Source: G039029935 sp039029935 (lineage in GTDB: Bacteria; Chloroflexota; Anaerolineae; Caldilineales; Caldilineaceae). Taken from it: DNA of 8,407 nucleotides. How positions within the stretch are numbered: the first letter of the stretch is position 1; each line of letters opens with the position of its first letter. The notes below the pieces were generated by a model. That model was not told the DNA's origin. It made no database searches and saw nothing but the letters and a program-made list of their open reading frames with translations. This document shows positions 1 to 5,859 of this stretch, piece after piece. Location: NCBI GenBank assembly GCA_039029935.1, contig JBCCFC010000579.1, positions 1 to 8,407 on the forward strand, given 5' to 3'. The position numbers and the translations under genes were made by a program.

Positions 1-180
1 ATGCACATGTAGACCTTAGGCTGATGAGTTGCGTTTGTAAGAACTTTTTCGCATTCCCTATCTAGCGGTAGCAAGAGAGGGAAGGAGACGATTAGAACCC
101 ATTTAGAAGGCATCGGCAGCATTGAGATACATCCAACTCGTCGTACAGGTGTCTCTAAAAAGACAAACACCATCTGCCAA

Positions 181-702
181 TTGGTGGTTTGGGGGCCTCA
201 GATGGATTCGCCGTATCGTGAGAAGCTTGAGGTGAACTTAGAGCGGGCAGGTGGTGGAGAATTAATGGTTAACACCCGTTACGGTCCTCGATGTAGCATT
301 GCTGATTTGGATGAACTGACGTCATTCATTGTTGTTTGTCAGAATCGGTTTGAACGACGGCAGACACAAAAAATCAAGCTAGAAAAGCTACATGCACTTG
401 CGATTCAAAATACGACGGCACAACTCCGGCAGATGGCAAAGGAAGAAAAATTCAATTTTCTGATTGAGTCTGATAGTGCAAAGATCAAGGTCTTTATCTA
501 TGTTTCTGAAAAACATGCATTACAATTACACATACCTTATAAAAATCATCAGGAATTTGTGCCAAAAATCCGCGAGTCTGTGAAAGCAGTTCGGTTGCTG
601 AATAATCAGGGAATCAAATTTCGCGTGGATGAGGTGAAATATTGGTCAGATGGCGATAAGATACGCCGTGGGCGTGAATGGATTCAACACGAAACATTAT
701 AG
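181..702 (+). CDS. Conserved-looking protein of unknown function upstream of a MoxR ATPase
   Basis: I do not recognise this protein. It has 173 residues from the TTG at 181; GTG at 184 and ATG at 202 are alternatives, and a G-run ending at 195 is a weak ribosome site for the ATG. It is soluble, charged and without a signal peptide or membrane segment. The middle (about residues 55-90) is rich in K, Q, E and R and probably helical. The C-terminal half alternates beta-like stretches (FNFLIES, KIKVFIYVS, LQLHIPY) and looks like a small alpha/beta domain. The same frame stays open back to position 28 and the translation there looks protein-like (THLEGIGSIEIHPTRRTG), but it has no ATG, GTG or TTG. 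The true N-terminus is therefore uncertain and the gene may be 5'-truncated or frameshifted. It ends with TAG 13 nt before the ATPase start, so the two are probably one operon, with a related job inferred from context only. Confidence 0.6.
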   Translation: MVVWGPQMDSPYREKLEVNLERAGGGELMVNTRYGPRCSIADLDELTSFIVVCQNRFERRQTQKIKLEKLHALAIQNTTAQLRQMAKEEKFNFLIESDSAKIKVFIYVSEKHALQLHIPYKNHQEFVPKIRESVKAVRLLNNQGIKFRVDEVKYWSDGDKIRRGREWIQHETL

Positions 703-704
703 AT

Positions 705-709
705 AGGAG
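705..709 (+). promoter_or_regulatory. Shine-Dalgarno AGGAG for the AAA+ ATPase
   Basis: AGGAG lies 6 nt before the ATG at 716 and just after the TAG stop of the preceding gene. It fixes the ATPase start and supports translation of the two genes from one message. Confidence 0.75.
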
Positions 710-715
710 TGATAA

Positions 716-1801
716 ATGGCGATACGCATTGATACGCGCGAACTGCGCGAAGTTCTTAAATTAACCCCCCATACCCAAAATGTCATGCTCCTTGGTAAGC
801 ATGGTATTGGTAAATCTGAAATCATCACCCACTTTTACAAAGAACAAAACATGAAGGTTGTTCCCTTCTTTCTGGGGCAGATGAGCGACCCGGGTGACTT
901 GATTGGCCTGATGCACAAAGAGGAGGAGACAGGTATTTCGGTCTTTCTACCGCCCTATTGGTGGCCCGTGGATGGGCAACCGATTGTCCTCTTTTTGGAT
1001 GAACTAAACCGTGCTCGTCCTGAAATTCTACAGGCAGTGCAGGATTTAGCCCTCAACCGTACCCTTGCTGGAAAGCATCTGCCAGAGGGCAGCATCCTCA
1101 TCTCGGCAGTCAACGAAGGCGATGAGTATCAACTGACTGAGTTGGACCCAGCCTTAGTTTCACGCTTTAACCTCTACGAATTTGCGCCCTCGGTGGAGGA
1201 TTGGCTGCTCTGGGCTAATGCCAATGATGTAGATAAGCGTGTCATCGACTTTATCCAGCAGCACCCACATCACCTTGATGGTGAAGAAGTAGGGGCTGAT
1301 GAGGCCGCTGCCGCCGCTGGCTTGGTCAAGACACAGGACCGTCGTGCCTGGGTCAAAGTATCCGACTTTCTCAAGCCGCTCAACGATGTCAACGAACTGC
1401 ACATCAAGATCATTGCAGGCATCGTCGGCATCCAACCCGCCATCGCCCTGCAACAGAGCCTTGCGGCCAAAGCCATCGTCACGGTCGAGCAAATCCTGCT
1501 CAACTTTGGCCGTCATCGCAAAAAGTTGGCCGGGATGTCACTGCCCGATCTCATCTTGCTCAACGAACAGATTGCCCTCTGGATCAACACGGAAAAATAT
1601 AAAGAGGATGATCTCGAAAAGGTGTTGGACAATTATTTGAAATACCTGAAGGAACTACAGAAATTGAAGATGCAAGAGGCCGTCGCCCATATGGCCTCCA
1701 TGCGTGACAACCCGAACTTCCTGCACTTGCAAGAGGTGACAGCCGCCTCAATGGATATTGTGATGTTTTTGATGGAATATGTGGAGGGGATTAAAGTGTA
1801 G
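716..1801 (+). CDS. MoxR-type AAA+ ATPase (AAA_5-like)
   Basis: A 361-residue cytoplasmic AAA+ ATPase. Walker A is GKHGIGKS (residues 27-34), Walker B is IVLFLDE (90-96) followed by LNRA, the N-R-A signature typical of MoxR proteins. Sensor 1 is the Asn in ISAVNEGD (N133) and the arginine finger is in PALVSRF (R150). The C-terminal 170 residues are helical, with an Ala- and Glu-rich linker (around 190-203) and a Lys/Leu-rich helix near 300-320. MoxR ATPases are known as chaperone-like factors that act with VWA-domain proteins to insert metals or activate partners. No VWA gene follows here; the next gene is a NUDIX hydrolase beyond a repeat tract, and the preceding gene is an unknown small protein 13 nt away. 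The partner may lie upstream of the window, or the preceding protein may be the client. ATPase identity is secure, substrate unknown. Confidence 0.92.
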   Translation: MAIRIDTRELREVLKLTPHTQNVMLLGKHGIGKSEIITHFYKEQNMKVVPFFLGQMSDPGDLIGLMHKEEETGISVFLPPYWWPVDGQPIVLFLDELNRARPEILQAVQDLALNRTLAGKHLPEGSILISAVNEGDEYQLTELDPALVSRFNLYEFAPSVEDWLLWANANDVDKRVIDFIQQHPHHLDGEEVGADEAAAAAGLVKTQDRRAWVKVSDFLKPLNDVNELHIKIIAGIVGIQPAIALQQSLAAKAIVTVEQILLNFGRHRKKLAGMSLPDLILLNEQIALWINTEKYKEDDLEKVLDNYLKYLKELQKLKMQEAVAHMASMRDNPNFLHLQEVTAASMDIVMFLMEYVEGIKV

Positions 1802-1803
1802 CA

Positions 1804-1900
1804 GGTTGAAGAGTTGAAGAGTTGAAGAGTTGAAAGGTGGAAGTATCTACTCACATCTTCAACCTTTCCACCCTTCAACCTTTCAACCTTTCCACTCTTT
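1804..1900. repeat. 8-bp purine/pyrimidine repeats in inverted arrangement
   Basis: The gap between the ATPase stop and the NUDIX start is almost entirely low-complexity. The left half is three tandem GTTGAAGA units (1805-1828) plus a partial fourth. The right half (1858-1897) is five 8-nt units of the TTCAACCT or TTCCACYC type. The halves are complementary in places: GTTGAAAGGTGG (1829-1840) matches CCACCCTTCAAC (1868-1879) with one mismatch, so a large imperfect hairpin can form. The strands are strongly purine versus pyrimidine biased. The tract leaves no Shine-Dalgarno in front of the ATG at 1905. Confidence 0.8.
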
Positions 1901-1904
1901 TCTT

Positions 1905-2513
1905 ATGGATATCTATTCACTACTAGACGAACTTCAAACGATTGCGCGTAATGGTCTGCATTATGCGCATGACCCGTATGACCGTGAACGCTATGAGCGA
2001 TTGATGGCGGTGGCGACAGAAACCTATGATGAACTGACCAACTTGCCTGCTGCCGAAATCCAAGCACGTTTTGCCAGTGAGGTAGGCTATATCACGCCTA
2101 AGGTCGGTGCTGATGCGGCTATTTTTAATGAGCAGGGCGAAATTCTGCTCATGGAACGATCAGATGGCACGGGCTGGTGTTTGCCCTGCGGCTGGGTGGA
2201 ACCCAATGAACGACCCATTGACGCGGCGATTCGTGAGGCCTATGAAGAGACGGGGCTGCATGTGGCCTTTAAGCAGTTTGTTGGTGTGTTTACACGGATG
2301 CCGAGCGAGGTGTATGGTCCGCACACAATGGTGGCGGTGGTGCATCTCTGTGAGATTGTGGGTGGTGAGTTGACGCTATCACATGAGGGGACGGCTTTGC
2401 GTTATTGGGCAATTGATGAGATGACAGACTGGCATGCCAATCATGAAAAGTATGCGCGGGCGGCGTATGCTGTGTGGACATCTGAAGGACTGGTCGCAGG
2501 GATATCGGATTAG
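1905..2513 (+). CDS. NUDIX hydrolase with Nudix_N_2-type N-terminal domain
   Basis: A 202-residue cytoplasmic hydrolase predicted to cleave nucleoside diphosphates linked to another moiety, such as ADP-ribose or a nucleotide sugar, into a nucleotide and a phosphorylated product. The NUDIX box is complete at residues 96-118: G96, then five residues, E102, then seven residues, then REAYEETGL, with the metal-binding REXXEE glutamates present. The first 55 residues (DELQTIARNGLHYAHDPYDR...) resemble the small helical N-terminal domain of the family called hydrolase of X-linked nucleoside diphosphate (Nudix_N_2). The same frame extends upstream to a TTG at 1830, but that extension is translated repeat sequence, so I chose the ATG at 1905. 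No ribosome site precedes it because a pyrimidine-rich repeat fills the space; translation may be weak or leaderless. It may be read from the ATPase operon, with termination at 2632-2682. Substrate cannot be told from sequence. Confidence 0.9.
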   Translation: MDIYSLLDELQTIARNGLHYAHDPYDRERYERLMAVATETYDELTNLPAAEIQARFASEVGYITPKVGADAAIFNEQGEILLMERSDGTGWCLPCGWVEPNERPIDAAIREAYEETGLHVAFKQFVGVFTRMPSEVYGPHTMVAVVHLCEIVGGELTLSHEGTALRYWAIDEMTDWHANHEKYARAAYAVWTSEGLVAGISD

Positions 2514-2518
2514 CTATT

Positions 2519-2698
2519 ATGGGACATATAGAGCCAATCTGCCTCGTGCTATTGTTGTCAGCCTTGCAGACCCCTCACTTGATTTACGAAATGCGTTATG
2601 CAATTGAAACACTTTTTGGCAATCATAAGTCAAGAAGAGGGTGTCCGGTAGGCGTTCAACATCTACCGGACACCCTCTTTTTGATTTCAATACGATGA
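2519..2698 (+). pseudogene. Remnant of an IS4-family transposase (YREK region)
   Basis: A short frame starts at ATG 2519, five bases after the NUDIX stop, and has 59 codons. Residues YEMRYAIETLFGNHKSRRG (about 2588-2644) match the C-terminal signature of IS4-family DDE transposases, Y-x2-R-x3-E-x6-K, with exact spacing and the characteristic IETLFG...KSR context; the Glu is the third catalytic acidic residue. Upstream codons (LVLLLSALQTPHLI) also suit the strand before that motif. The rest of the transposase, including both catalytic Asp residues, is absent, and after KSRRG the frame runs into a terminator hairpin and no longer looks like the family. I read it as a decayed insertion-sequence fragment, not a working gene. 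I see no terminal inverted repeats. Confidence 0.6.
2632..2682 (+). terminator. Strong intrinsic terminator after the + strand genes
   Basis: A perfect 16-bp stem pairs 2636-2651 (AGAGGGTGTCCGGTAG) with 2663-2678 around an 11-nt loop, and further weak pairs extend it to 2632/2682. TTTTT ends the right arm on the + strand, so it should stop transcripts from the NUDIX gene. On the - strand the sequence after the stem is only CTTCTTGAC, so termination of the convergent peroxidase gene (stop at 2720) is possible but weaker. Confidence 0.85.
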
Positions 2699-2719
2699 AT
2701 TGGATAATAGGGCTATCTA

Positions 2720-4894
2720 TCAACGTTGAATAATCGGAATAAAGATGTCCTGCTCAGGATCGTTATCAAACTGATCCTCTTCTAGGACCACATCGGCAGA
2801 TGACAACACACCAAGCCCTGATGCTCGCACGGCCAGCACGGAGGCTGGAGCAACGGCGATGGCATCCGGTCGCTCGCCACCAAAGCCATTGTTGTCCCCA
2901 TCCCAGAATGCACTGAGTACGCAGTCGGTGTTGTTGCCAATGCTGCCCGGTGTACACATGAAGATGTCAGCAACATCGCCAGCCAGACTGTTGCTATCCC
3001 CTTGGGCGTTAAAGTCTCCGCGTGTTGTGAGATAAATGGCATTCGTATTGGCATTGACCCAAATGCCCCAGATGTCCTCATTGCCACTATTGGCTAGGTC
3101 CATATCAGACCCATCAAAGTAGCGTGACCACGAGCCGCTTGTGTTGTTGCCAAGGCTGGTTGCAGTAAATCGCAGCACATCCTCATCACGCGGTCCCCCA
3201 CGTCCTGTCATGCCCGGAATCGAGGCTGTACCAGTGGTACTGACCAGTAAGTCACCATTACTGTCCAACGCCACCGCATCAATATCTTCTGAATTACTGG
3301 TCAATCCAACATCCGAGCCATCAAAATAGAGGCTCCATGTTCCCGACGTATCCTCACCAAATGTCCCTGTAAACTCCAAGATGTCAGAATCATCGACAGT
3401 GCCAAGCCCTTGGGCAGACATGTTCAGTGATCGTTGTAGGCTCAGTAAAATCGAATCGCTATCGACAACGGTGAAGGCATCGACATCCGAGCCGCCAATA
3501 CCAACATCCGAGCCATCAAAGACCATTGACCATGTGCCACTGTTGATATCATAGGCCATGATATCCTCATCATTGAACGGTACGCCATCAATATTGCCAC
3601 CACTGGTTGAGCTAAGATAAACCAGGTTTGCACCTGTCACGGGATTGGAGGGTGTGCTTGGCGTAGCAGTAGGGGTCGCTGTCGGCACTGGTGTTGCTAT
3701 CGGATCAACTGGATCAACTTGACCAGGATCATCCCCATTGGCTGCAAACGGATCAGAAAATTTTGGATCGGTCATGAATGATTGATCGCTAAAGGTTCGC
3801 ATATAGGCAACCAGTGCATTCCGCTCATTGTTATTGAGATTAAGACGTCGTGGTCCGTTGTTGTTGCGCAGTTGACGATCAAGGTTGGGCGAGTTCTGCA
3901 CTTGACTATTATAGAAGTTGACAACCTCTTCCAATGTGTCGAATCGACCATCGTGCATGTAAGGTCCCGTCTCGGCAATGTTGCGCAGGGATGGCACTTT
4001 GAATTTGCCGTTGTCGTTATTGTTTCCTGTCACAGCACCTTGACCCAAGTCGGTCAGCACAGCATCCAACCCATTGTTGTGCGTTTGTCGGGCAGCCTGA
4101 ACCTCTTCACGGTGACAGTTGTCACAACGACCCTGCCCGTTGAAAATACGACGTCCCTCTCGTTCCAACTGTGTCAACCCCTGCAAGTTGCCTGCTGCCA
4201 GTGCTTGATCCAGTCGAGACTCATAGGACACCATCGAACGAATAAACTGCGCCATTGCCCGCGAGATGCGGTCGGTGTTGATGGTTGAATCGCCAAATGC
4301 AGCCGTAAAGAGCGGTCCATAGTAGTCCTTCTCTTGAATACGCGGCACAATCTGGTCAAACGGTAGCCCCATTTCGATCTGATCCTGCACGGGCAAAAGC
4401 ACCTGTGTCTCTAGGTTGACGGCGCGTTCATCCCAGAAGTAGCGACCATTGTTATAGTAGCGGTTGTTTGCCAACCCCATTGAATTACGCCCCGTTAACC
4501 CATTCACACCTTGGCTAAACTGTGCGGGGTCTGCAAACCCATTCTCTTGAAAGTGACAAGACCCACATGAAACTGTGCGATCAATCGACAAATTGGTTTC
4601 ATAGAAGAGAACCCGTCCCAAAGTTGCCCCAGCATCCGTCACCGGATTATTGTTGGGCGTATTATCCAAATTCTCAATATCATTATCGTTAAAATGATTT
4701 GGCAAATTTGGATTTGCATAATTGTCTAGCGTACCCGGTAGCGTCGGCGTATCGTTGCGTGTATTCTGAGCGTTGGCAACAAACACATTGACCCCAAAGA
4801 GAACGCCAAACAGGACACCTAGCACAGCTAGATGCATACATAACGCTTTGACTTTTGTCCAGCGAATGTACTTGTAAGACTTGTGATAAAACAT
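2720..4894 (-). CDS. Exported dihaem cytochrome c peroxidase/MauG-family protein fused to FDGSD repeats (copy 1)
   Basis: A 724-residue exported protein. Residues 1-42 form a signal peptide: basic start, hydrophobic core about 22-40, likely cleavage after VANA-42. Residues 85-385 match the bacterial dihaem peroxidase family, which reduces H2O2 using electrons from small redox proteins. Haem motifs are CGSCH (110-114) and CDNCH (257-261), 147 residues apart. FWDERA (153-158), IEMG (173-176) and PYMHDGRF (311-318) are family landmarks; M313 is a possible distal haem ligand. A Thr/Pro-rich linker (about 393-418) joins a domain with four repeats centred on FDGSDVG at 459, 524 and 593 and FWDGDNNG at 663, beta-propeller-like by inference; C647 and C658 could form a disulfide. 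The protein ends DIFIPIIQR, resembling C-terminal tails of Chloroflexota exported proteins. The ATG at 4894 has AGGAAG 4 nt upstream; the frame is open further upstream, but the paralogue's leader is offset by one base there, so that part is non-coding. Peroxidase activity is inferred. Confidence 0.92.
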   Translation of the reverse strand: MFYHKSYKYIRWTKVKALCMHLAVLGVLFGVLFGVNVFVANAQNTRNDTPTLPGTLDNYANPNLPNHFNDNDIENLDNTPNNNPVTDAGATLGRVLFYETNLSIDRTVSCGSCHFQENGFADPAQFSQGVNGLTGRNSMGLANNRYYNNGRYFWDERAVNLETQVLLPVQDQIEMGLPFDQIVPRIQEKDYYGPLFTAAFGDSTINTDRISRAMAQFIRSMVSYESRLDQALAAGNLQGLTQLEREGRRIFNGQGRCDNCHREEVQAARQTHNNGLDAVLTDLGQGAVTGNNNDNGKFKVPSLRNIAETGPYMHDGRFDTLEEVVNFYNSQVQNSPNLDRQLRNNNGPRRLNLNNNERNALVAYMRTFSDQSFMTDPKFSDPFAANGDDPGQVDPVDPIATPVPTATPTATPSTPSNPVTGANLVYLSSTSGGNIDGVPFNDEDIMAYDINSGTWSMVFDGSDVGIGGSDVDAFTVVDSDSILLSLQRSLNMSAQGLGTVDDSDILEFTGTFGEDTSGTWSLYFDGSDVGLTSNSEDIDAVALDSNGDLLVSTTGTASIPGMTGRGGPRDEDVLRFTATSLGNNTSGSWSRYFDGSDMDLANSGNEDIWGIWVNANTNAIYLTTRGDFNAQGDSNSLAGDVADIFMCTPGSIGNNTDCVLSAFWDGDNNGFGGERPDAIAVAPASVLAVRASGLGVLSSADVVLEEDQFDNDPEQDIFIPIIQR

Positions 4895-4990
4895 GTTACT
4901 TCCTTTTGTCTTCAAAGACCCTATTCTGTCTGTTGGGCTGTGCAAGTCCAGACCCAACTTTCGCAGAGTCTGTTCCCATCATTCGTAGCA
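4895..4990 (-). promoter_or_regulatory. Conserved structured 5' leader of peroxidase copy 1, with its ribosome site
   Basis: The leader carries the Shine-Dalgarno AGGAAG (complement of 4899-4904). The 33 bases at 4905-4937 are identical to 8005-8037 before the paralogue, and weaker similarity continues to about 4990. Two dyads lie in it: GTCTT-CA-AAGAC at 4908-4919, just upstream of the ribosome site, and GTTGGG (4932-4937) with CCCAAC (4953-4958), extended by CTG/CAG inside. AGAC at 4916-4919 could also pair with GTCT at 4928-4931, so alternative folds are possible. I could not identify a convincing -35/-10 pair. Confidence 0.6.
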
Positions 4991-5050
4991 TTTGTAAGCA
5001 ATATGTAGCCTTTGTGTGGTGCGTGTAATGATATAGATGTTGCTCCAGAG

Positions 5051-5137
5051 AATGAGGTCTCATAAGAATGAGGTCTCATAAGAATGAGGTCTCATAAGAA
5101 TGAGGTCTCATAAGAATGAGGTCTCATAAGAATGAGG
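5051..5137. repeat. Tandem array of a 16-bp unit containing a small dyad
   Basis: Five exact copies of AATGAGGTCTCATAAG (5051-5066, 5067-5082, 5083-5098, 5099-5114, 5115-5130) are followed by a partial sixth (AATGAGG). Each unit holds ATGAG-GT-CTCAT, a 5-bp inverted repeat around two bases, so dyad centres recur every 16 bp, about one and a half helical turns. The array lies about 155 bp upstream of the peroxidase copy 1 start. There are no unique spacers, so it is not a CRISPR array. Confidence 0.95.
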
Positions 5138-5171
5138 GGCATGAAATCGTTTCCATGCCCCTCATTCTTAT
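5126..5171. repeat. Perfect 18-bp hairpin at the end of the 16-bp array
   Basis: The stretch 5126-5143 pairs perfectly with 5154-5171 around a 10-nt loop. The outer part of the left arm (ATAAGAATGAGG) is itself tandem-repeat sequence, so the array looks like an expansion of this arm. Neither strand has a T-run after the stem, so it is not a standard intrinsic terminator. Confidence 0.85.
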
Positions 5172-5196
5172 ACTCAACAACACAATCTTTACAACG

Positions 5197-5370
5197 CAAT
5201 GCGACGAATCTATACGATGGATGACATAATCCTCATTTACTTTTTATATTGCTTGACACCCACAGTATACCTGCTAACATGACAAAAAAACTGGCAAGGA
5301 CAGGTCTATTATTGGCTCAAAGCGGCTCTGTTGTGTAAAAAGTATGTAAACTTTATTTTTCTTTACAATT
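5197..5370. repeat. Intergenic module, copy A
   Basis: Non-coding by appearance. Its left end, 5197-5225, matches 5551-5579 at 27 of 29 positions. Its right end starts at 5310 with TATTGGCTCAAA; the first 51 bases there match 8113 onward at 44 positions. The middle (AGTATACC...CTGGCAA) also resembles copy B. On the - strand a short frame (5230-5304) ends ...MLAGILWVSSNIKSK-stop, and copy B holds a similar, frameshifted string, so the module may include a decayed gene end; this is tentative. From 5371 to about 5460 I see only AT-rich sequence and a short TGCCA/TGGCA dyad near 5421-5432. Confidence 0.6.
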
Positions 5371-5466
5371 TTATTAAGATACAAATTGCGCATCAATACA
5401 ATTGAGGAAAGAAGAGGCTTTGCCAAATGGCAGAGGGGGTGTCCATTTTGATTGATGAACTGAAAA

Positions 5467-5509
5467 AGAAAAAGGGGTCTGGAGGATAACCCTCCAGACC
5501 CCTTTTTCT
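5467..5509. terminator. Bidirectional intrinsic terminator-like hairpin
   Basis: A perfect 19-bp stem pairs 5467-5485 with 5491-5509 around the loop ATAAC. The core is GGGGTCTGGAGG/CCTCCAGACCCC. AAAAA begins the left arm and TTTTT ends the right arm, so each strand has a T-run at the 3' side of the stem. It could stop transcripts leaving peroxidase copy 2 on the - strand, about 350 nt past its stop, as well as + strand transcripts. Confidence 0.8.
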
Positions 5510-5514
5510 CATGC

Positions 5515-5680
5515 TCTACAACTCAATCTTACCAACTCAATTTTACAACTCAATGCTACGAATCTATACAATGGATGACTAACTTTCGTTTTTTGTTTTG
5601 CTTCTTATCCATAGTATACCCGCTATGGCAAGAAAACACTGGCAATCACTGGGCGATTATTGGCTCAAACTGGCTCAAAT
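5515..5680. repeat. Intergenic module, copy B, with CAACTCAAT triplication
   Basis: The module begins with three CAACTCAAT copies (5519-5527, 5533-5541, 5546-5554) spaced 13-14 bp. Then follow the 5551-5579 block shared with copy A, a GTATACC-containing middle, and TATTGGCTCAAACTGGCTCAAA from 5658, in which TGGCTCAAA is directly repeated. Like copy A, it directly follows a perfect hairpin. The GTAAAAAG...TTTATTT right end of copies A and C is not preserved here. Confidence 0.6.
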
Positions 5681-5719
5681 TTTTGCAATCCGTTTTTTAT
5701 TGTATAGGAAAGTATAAAA

Positions 5720-5740
5720 TAACAGGTTAAAAACCTGTTA
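5720..5740 (-). terminator. Possible weak terminator of peroxidase copy 2
   Basis: TAACAGGTT (5720-5728) pairs perfectly with AACCTGTTA (5732-5740) around a 3-nt loop. Read on the - strand the stem is followed by TTTTATACTTT. It lies about 120 nt past the copy 2 stop. The stem is AT-rich and short, so efficiency is doubtful. A second imperfect hairpin (GCCA...TGGC, 5772-5798), also followed by TTTTAT on the - strand, is an alternative. Confidence 0.4.
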
Positions 5741-5811
5741 AAGTGTAGAATATTTTATTGAAGTATAAAACGCCATCTCCTTGGCAAAGGCGAGTGGCTA
5801 AGAAGGTGCGC

Positions 5812-5859
5812 ATGAATAACTGGAATAAATATGTCTTACTCTGGCTTGTTATCAAACTA
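5812..5859 (-). pseudogene. Untranslated, decayed C-terminal tail of peroxidase copy 2
   Basis: After the TAG at 5857-5859 the same frame reads FDNKPE, then TAA (5836-5838), then DIFIPVIH. Copy 1 reads QFDNDPEQDIFIPIIQR at this place. Both stops replace glutamine codons (CAG in copy 1) and there is no indel, so the tail was present in the ancestor and is now cut off by point mutations. Confidence 0.85.

Noticed and set aside
1160..1640. Overlapping open frames on both strands within the ATPase gene
   Set aside because: They are shadows of the ATPase reading frame, with skewed composition and no ribosome sites.
181..2513. Three-gene defence system (unknown protein, AAA+ ATPase, NUDIX)
   Set aside because: The NUDIX gene is separated by a repeat tract, no nuclease or other effector is visible, and MoxR ATPases have many non-defence roles.
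3782..4288. 168-codon open frame on the + strand inside peroxidase copy 1
   Set aside because: It is antisense to conserved haem-domain coding sequence, has no recognisable domain, and a similar but shorter frame opposite copy 2 follows from the shared codons.
4895..4957. N-terminal extension of peroxidase copy 1 (and likewise 7996-8106 for copy 2)
   Set aside because: The DNA is conserved but shifted by one base between copies, so the extensions read different proteins, and good ribosome sites precede the MFYHK methionine in both.
5051..5137. CRISPR array
   Set aside because: The 16-bp units are contiguous with no spacers; the 81-bp repeat at 8178-8407 is also spacer-free.
5126..5171. Intrinsic terminator
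   Set aside because: The stem is perfect but neither strand has a T-run after it.
5812..5859. Stop-to-glutamine recoding explaining TAG and TAA in the peroxidase copy 2 tail
   Set aside because: The first gene, the ATPase and the NUDIX gene all end with TAG at sensible places, and reading through them gives no family-like extension. Local decay is simpler.
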